From Acidimicrobiales bacterium (lineage in GTDB: Bacteria > Actinomycetota > Acidimicrobiia > Acidimicrobiales > Bog-793), in the NCBI GenBank assembly GCA_030037405.1, contig JASHRK010000317.1:1-10470 (forward strand): 10,470 nt of DNA, given 5' to 3'. This document shows positions 7,221-10,470 of the stretch, one piece after another. The stretch's first letter is position 1. Every line of letters starts with the position of its first letter. A program made the translations under genes and the position numbers. The notes beneath the pieces were generated by a model. That model was not told the DNA's origin. It worked only from the letters and a program-made list of their open reading frames with translations, and did not search any database.

Positions 7221-9128
7221 GCGCAGACGATCGAGGTCCTCCCCGACGTCTCCGGTCTCGATCGGACCTTTCACTACGTCCTCGACGAGTCGACCCGAGG
7301 GGGCGGCCCGCAGCCCCTCCCCGTCGGCTCGATAGTGCGTGTCCCCCTTCACGGGCGGCGCGTGCGCGGTTTCGTCCTCGGCCACCTTTCGCCTGGCGGC
7401 GCTCTTCCTCCGCCCGAGATCGAGCTGCAACCGGTCCTCGAGGTCGTCTCGCAGGGACCGCCGCCCGCCGTCGTCGAGCTCTGCCGCTGGGCGGCCTGGC
7501 GCTATGCCGGCCGGCTGCGGCCCCTCCTGCTGGCAGCCTCGCCCCCCCGGATCGTCCCACCGGGAGCGGCTGGCAGCGACCCTGCCGCCGTGCCTGCGTC
7601 CCCGGCCGGTGTCTCGGCTGCCGGTCCTGTAACCCGCCTGATGGAGGAGGCCCTGTCGGCTGGCGACGCCGTCGTACGGCTGCCGCCGGCAGAGGAGCGC
7701 CTCCCCGCCGTCGAGGCGGCGCTGCGGCTCGCAGGGGGCGGGCTCGTCCTCGTCGAGTCGACGGCGGACCGCGACCGGCTGGCCGACCTCCTCTCGCGGG
7801 CGGGGTGGGCCGTCGCCCGGTACCCGGACTCGTGGGCCGAAGCAGCCAGCTCCGCCCGCGTCGTCATCGGCACGAGAAACGCAGCCTTCGCGCCCCTCAC
7901 TCCCCCCCTCACTCTCGTCCTCGACGCCCACAGCTCCTCCTACCGCTCCGAGCGCGTGCCCAGCTTCGACGCGAGGGTCGTGGCCGCCGAGCGGGCCCGG
8001 CGCTCTGGCCGGCCGATCGTCTTCGTCACGCCCTGCCCGAGCGTCGAGCTTCTCTCGGCGCCCGGCCGCCGGCTGGTGACGGTGCCGGCCGCCCTCGAGC
8101 GGGAGGGATGGGGGACGATCGGGGTCCTCGACGCCCGGGAGGAGGACCCCGCCGAGGGGGGATATCCGTCGCGCCTCGTCGCCTGGATCCGCCAGGCGGC
8201 CTCGGAGGTGGCGGCCTGGCCGTCTGCCTCGCTGGCCGGCTCGCCGGCGGGCTCGCCGGCAGGCGCGGGTGGGTACCGCCCTGTCGTGTGCGTTCTCAAC
8301 CGGAAAGGGCGCGCCCGGCTCCTCTCGTGCGGCCTCTGCAGGAGCATCCAGCGCTGCGAGCGCTGCGGCGCCGCCCAGGTGCAGCTGGCGGCTGGCGCGA
8401 AGGGCTCGAAGGGGTCGAGCTCTCGGGTCGGAGTGCTCAACTGCCCCCGTTGCGGGCCTTCGCTCGACCGGCCGGCTATCTGCCCTTCGTGCGGCTCGGC
8501 TCGCCTCCAGGTGCTGCGACCGGGGGTGGCGCACGCCCGTGAGCAGCTGGAAGCCGTCACCGGTCTCGAGGTCGGGGAGGTGAGCGGGGCGAAGGGGCCG
8601 CTACCGGAACGCCCGGTCGTGATCGGGACCGAGGCCGTGCTCCATCGCCTCCGCCGGGCGTCCATGGTGGTGTGGCTGGACTTCGACCAGCAGCTCTTGG
8701 CGCCTCGCTTTCGCGCCAGCGAGGAGGCTCTCGCCCTTCTCGCCCGCTCGGTGCGCATGGTGGGCGGGCGCCTCGGCGGGTCGGCGAGCAGGGTTGTCGT
8801 GCGGACCAGCCTGCCCGATCACGAGGTGCTGCAAGCGGCGCAGCGGGGCGATCCCGGCCTCGTCTACGAGAAGGAGCGCGCCCTTCGCGAGCTGTTGTCG
8901 CTCCCGCCGTGCTCGGCCCTCGCCCGCATCGACGGCGAGGGGGCCGACGCCCTCGTCGAGCGCCTGCCCCCCACCGTGACGACGTCCAAGGTCGCAGAGG
9001 GGCGCCACGTCGTGCGTGCCCGGTCGTCTTCCGAGCTGGCCGACGGCCTTGCCCTCCTCGTGGGCGACGGACCCGCCGGCTGGGCCGGAGTAGACGCCCG
9101 CGTCGAGGTCGACCCGATCGACATCTAG
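7218..9128 (+). CDS. priA: PriA-like primosomal protein, helicase motifs degenerate
   Basis: PriA recognises stalled forks and reloads the replisome. In actinobacteria the protein kept its DNA- and zinc-binding parts but lost ATPase motifs, and this 636-residue copy shows that state. N-terminal 3'-end-binding domain about 1-100 (IEVLPDVSGLDRTFHYVL near the start, VGSIVRVPLHGRRVRGFVLG after it). The Walker A GxTGSGKT is replaced by VVRLPPAEER. The DEEHD box reads LDAHSSSY (D236, A237, H238). Motif VI GRAGR is replaced by VRMVGGRLGG. All eight zinc cysteines remain: 371, 374, 380, 383, 409, 412, 422, 425. IGTEAVLHRL and FRASEEALALL, also PriA hallmarks, are present. A Gly-Ser-Pro-Ala repeat sits at 341-348, just before the zinc region. 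It probably acts as a structural loader or fork-binding factor. It is the last plus-strand gene of the run, converging on padR with a 16-base gap. Confidence 0.92.
   Translation: MAQTIEVLPDVSGLDRTFHYVLDESTRGGGPQPLPVGSIVRVPLHGRRVRGFVLGHLSPGGALPPPEIELQPVLEVVSQGPPPAVVELCRWAAWRYAGRLRPLLLAASPPRIVPPGAAGSDPAAVPASPAGVSAAGPVTRLMEEALSAGDAVVRLPPAEERLPAVEAALRLAGGGLVLVESTADRDRLADLLSRAGWAVARYPDSWAEAASSARVVIGTRNAAFAPLTPPLTLVLDAHSSSYRSERVPSFDARVVAAERARRSGRPIVFVTPCPSVELLSAPGRRLVTVPAALEREGWGTIGVLDAREEDPAEGGYPSRLVAWIRQAASEVAAWPSASLAGSPAGSPAGAGGYRPVVCVLNRKGRARLLSCGLCRSIQRCERCGAAQVQLAAGAKGSKGSSSRVGVLNCPRCGPSLDRPAICPSCGSARLQVLRPGVAHAREQLEAVTGLEVGEVSGAKGPLPERPVVIGTEAVLHRLRRASMVVWLDFDQQLLAPRFRASEEALALLARSVRMVGGRLGGSASRVVVRTSLPDHEVLQAAQRGDPGLVYEKERALRELLSLPPCSALARIDGEGADALVERLPPTVTTSKVAEGRHVVRARSSSELADGLALLVGDGPAGWAGVDARVEVDPIDI
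8238..8261 (+). repeat. Tandem 12-bp repeat inside priA encoding GSPA-GSPA
   Basis: GGCTCGCCGGCG (8238-8249) is followed directly by GGCTCGCCGGCA (8250-8261). The unit is a multiple of three, so copy-number change would keep the frame and add or remove four residues in a flexible linker before the zinc-binding region. Confidence 0.75.
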
Positions 9129-9144
9129 CCCGATCTGGCCCGAC

Positions 9145-9825
9145 CTAGCCGGCGGCGGGGCCGTCTCCGAGCGTCTCGCTCTCCTCTTCCCCACCCTCGG
9201 CGAGGATGCGGTAGAGGGACTTTCGCGCTTCGGCGAGGACCGTCTTCGCCTGGGCGATGTCCGCGGCGGTACCGGCGTGCGCAACCTGGCGGGTCGCCAC
9301 CACGATCTGGATGGCGAGCCGGCGCAGGGCCATGACGGAGGTGTCTACCTCGCTCGCCACCTCTTCCCAGGGAGCGGGCCGATCGGCGCCACGCTCCGCC
9401 AGCACCGCCCGCCCGGCCTCTGTCGCCGAGTAGACGCGCCTTCCCTCCTCCTCGACGCTCGAGACGAGCCCTTCGTCGGAGAGAAGCTGCAGCGTGGGGT
9501 AGATCGAGCCCGGGCTCGGCGTCCAGGTCCCGCCGCTTCGCTCGCCGAGCTCGCGGATGATCTGGTAGCCGTGCATGGGCTGCTCGGCGACGAGGGCGAG
9601 GACTGCAGCACGGATGACGCCGCGCGAGGAGCGGGGGCGCCGCTCCTGCCAGCCTCCCGCCATGGCCCGCCAGTGGCCGCCACGGCCGGGCCGGGAACGC
9701 CAGTCGCCCTCGAAACGCGGCCCTGTGCGCTTGAACGGTCGGGGCTCGTCGTCACGATGAGCCCGTGAGGGGCCCTCCTCGCCATACCAGCCGTGGTGGT
9801 CGTGACGGAAGTGTCGTTCTGTCAT
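9145..9825 (-). CDS. PadR-family transcriptional regulator with long charged N-terminal tail
   Basis: A winged-helix DNA-binding repressor, 226 residues. The start is the ATG at 9825; AAGGAG lies 11 bases upstream, a little far. Residues 1-68 form a low-complexity tail rich in His, Arg, Gly, Asp and Trp, with HFRHDHHGWYG near the start. The PadR wHTH follows: GVIRAAVLALVAEQPMHGYQ (69-88), IIRELGERSGGTW (89-101), PSPGSIYPTLQLLSDEGLV (103-121), with the wing SVEEEGRRVYSATEAGRAVL after it. The C-terminal helical dimerisation part includes MALRRLAIQIVVATRQVAHAG and AKTVLAEARKSLYRILAEG, and ends in an acidic tail. The wHTH is diagnostic for the family. A palindrome in its own promoter (9853-9868) points to autoregulation. 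PadR genes often sit beside the transporter or membrane genes they control, but none is visible here; the divergent neighbour is an XRE protein. Confidence 0.92.
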   Translation of the reverse strand: MTERHFRHDHHGWYGEEGPSRAHRDDEPRPFKRTGPRFEGDWRSRPGRGGHWRAMAGGWQERRPRSSRGVIRAAVLALVAEQPMHGYQIIRELGERSGGTWTPSPGSIYPTLQLLSDEGLVSSVEEEGRRVYSATEAGRAVLAERGADRPAPWEEVASEVDTSVMALRRLAIQIVVATRQVAHAGTAADIAQAKTVLAEARKSLYRILAEGGEEESETLGDGPAAG

Positions 9826-9852
9826 CTCTGATCTGTCTCCTTACGAGATGTA

Positions 9853-9868
9853 TTGCGATATATCGCAA
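9853..9868. promoter_or_regulatory. Perfect 16-bp palindrome, likely PadR operator
   Basis: TTGCGATATATCGCAA is a perfect inverted repeat lying 28-43 bases upstream of the padR start codon. It covers the predicted transcription start of padR, so a bound dimer would block initiation. The half TATATCGC (9859-9866) recurs as TATATCAC (9870-9877) exactly 11 bases on, about one helical turn, which could make a second, weaker site. The AT-rich block stands out in otherwise about 70% GC DNA. That PadR itself binds here is inferred from position. Confidence 0.7.
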
Positions 9869-9876
9869 CTATATCA
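9868..9876 (-). promoter_or_regulatory. Candidate extended -10 promoter of padR
   Basis: Reading the minus strand, TGATATAGT forms an extended -10 (TG, one base, TATAGT). No -35 match occurs 17 bases upstream, as expected for an extended -10. Transcription would start near 9861, inside the 16-bp palindrome, giving a leader of about 36 bases that includes the AAGGAG ribosome site. Confidence 0.55.
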
Positions 9877-9957
9877 CCAATTGGAGACGGTGCGCGCAGA
9901 GCTATCGAGGCCGCGCTGTGTCCGTTTGCCAGCGGCGGGCAATGATGGCGTCGGCGC

Positions 9958-9963
9958 TATCAT
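9958..9963 (+). promoter_or_regulatory. Candidate -10 element for leaderless transcription of the XRE gene
   Basis: TATCAT lies 7 bases before the GTG at 9971, so the start codon would sit at the mRNA 5' end. There is no ribosome site before this GTG and no obvious -35 at the usual distance. The arrangement matches the candidate promoters at 496 and 3328 in this window. Confidence 0.45.
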
Positions 9964-9970
9964 TGAGCCC

Positions 9971-10333
9971 GTGACCGTCGTCGACCGATTCGCTCCCCGT
10001 ACGACCGTTGCCGGCGGGCTTCTCACGAGCGCACGGGTACGCGCCGGGCTCAGCCAGCGCGAGCTGGCGGCGAGAGCGGGCGTCGCGCAGTCGACGGTCG
10101 CCCGGATCGAGTCGGGTCATGCCGATCCCGGGTTCTCGACCCTCGAGCGGCTGCTCGCCGCGGCCGGCCTGGAGATGCGTGTCCACCTGGAGCCGGTGGA
10201 CGATCACGACGCCGTGCTCAACGCCATCGACCGGCGCCGCTCCGTCGAGGAACGGGAGCGGGTCGCCGCCGGCCACCGGCGCAACGTCGAGCGCTTCACC
10301 GAAGGTGGGCGCCGGGCCGGTCTCCACGGCTGA
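9971..10333 (+). CDS. XRE-family helix-turn-helix protein, likely antitoxin
   Basis: A 120-residue protein with one Cro/CI-type HTH near the N-terminus: LTSARVRAGLSQRELAARAG (18-37), recognition helix VAQSTVARIESG (38-49), then DPGFSTLERLLAAAGLEMRV (52-71). A short beta-like segment HLEPVDDHDAVL follows, and then a charged helical C-terminal part (about 84-116) ending GGRRAGLHG. The longer open frame starts at 9848 but would run through the padR operator and promoter; the GTG at 9971 with TATCAT 7 bases before it is better. From memory, XRE proteins with this HTH plus LEP.DDHDAVL ending are encoded directly before nucleotidyltransferase-like proteins in many actinobacteria, as here (11-base gap). 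It would repress its own promoter and counteract the partner. Antitoxin activity is inferred from context. Confidence 0.8.
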   Translation: MTVVDRFAPRTTVAGGLLTSARVRAGLSQRELAARAGVAQSTVARIESGHADPGFSTLERLLAAAGLEMRVHLEPVDDHDAVLNAIDRRRSVEERERVAAGHRRNVERFTEGGRRAGLHG

Positions 10334-10344
10334 GCCGTCGTCTC

Positions 10345-10470
10345 GTGACCGACGAGGCACCGGCACCGGCGCTCGAAGCCGAGGCGATCATCGGCGTGCT
10401 CAACTCGCACGGCGTGGACTACGTGGTGATCGGCGCCTTTGCCGCACGGGCGTCCGGTGCGCCGATCCCC
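10345..10470 (+). CDS. Nucleotidyltransferase-like protein (putative toxin), N-terminal part only
   Basis: Runs off the right edge; 42 residues are visible from a GTG at 10345. No strong ribosome site precedes it, so translation is probably coupled to the XRE gene that ends 12 bases earlier. The visible part has a Pro/Ala/Glu-rich start, then a helix (LEAEAIIGVLNSHG, 10-23) and the strand VDYVVIGAFAARASGAP (24-40). This helix-strand-turn opening is typical of small nucleotidyltransferase-fold proteins of the AbiEii/MenT-like or DUF6036-like groups, in which it is followed by R-T-x-D-x-D, the metal-binding motif. That motif would lie just past the window end, so catalytic competence cannot be judged. 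Most members have G-G at the turn; this copy has G-A (30-31). Confidence 0.62.
   Translation, partial: MTDEAPAPALEAEAIIGVLNSHGVDYVVIGAFAARASGAPIP

Noticed and set aside
6298..7560. Minus-strand open frame of about 420 codons opposite metK and priA
   Set aside because: It is antisense to two genes with intact family motifs and is low-complexity Arg/Gly/Ala-rich.
9121..9160. Repeated GCCCGA(T/C)CT in the priA/padR convergent gap as a possible terminator
   Set aside because: The copies are direct, not inverted, and I could not form a stable stem with a U-tract.
9848..9970. 41-codon N-terminal extension of the XRE protein
   Set aside because: It runs through the palindrome and padR promoter and resembles no HTH family leader; GTG 9971 is better placed.

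Overview
The window comes from a high-GC actinobacterium. The strongest marker is mihF, the actinobacterial integration host factor. It heads the order mihF-gmk-rpoZ-coaBC-metK-priA, which I know from mycobacteria and other actinobacteria. GTG/TTG starts, start codons that appear leaderless, and a PriA without helicase motifs fit the same phylum. The wording of several proteins would suit a deep-branching class such as Acidimicrobiia, but that is only an impression.

Layout. Bases 1-172 (minus) hold the start of a secreted protein that runs off the window. Bases 179-495 have no gene I can support. Bases 508-941 (plus) hold a small toxin-antitoxin-like pair: a 49-residue ORF resembling only the C-terminal half of a BrnT-like toxin, overlapping by ATGA a ribbon-helix-helix antitoxin. 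Bases 1107-3200 (minus) encode a fused dipeptide/oligopeptide ABC ATPase with two nucleotide-binding domains, each followed by a four-cysteine motif; no permease or binding protein is nearby. Bases 3201-3341 are a divergent promoter region with a near-perfect direct repeat and an apparently leaderless mihF promoter.

Bases 3342-9128 (plus) are a tightly packed housekeeping run: mihF (nucleoid protein), gmk (GMP to GDP), rpoZ (RNA polymerase omega), coaBC (coenzyme A synthesis), metK (S-adenosylmethionine synthesis) and priA (degenerate replication-restart protein). Genes overlap or are separated by fewer than 90 bases, so this looks like one transcription unit joining nucleotide, cofactor and information-processing functions. 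gmk has no ATG, GTG or TTG available upstream of its P-loop.

Bases 9145-9825 (minus) encode a PadR-family regulator with a long His/Arg/Gly-rich N-terminal tail. Its promoter carries a perfect 16-bp palindrome, which suggests autorepression. Divergent from it, from 9971 to the window end, is a second toxin-antitoxin-like module: an XRE-type helix-turn-helix protein followed 11 bases later by the start of a nucleotidyltransferase-like protein. The core operon is therefore flanked on both sides by small accessory modules. I saw no tRNA, rRNA, CRISPR array or insertion sequence.
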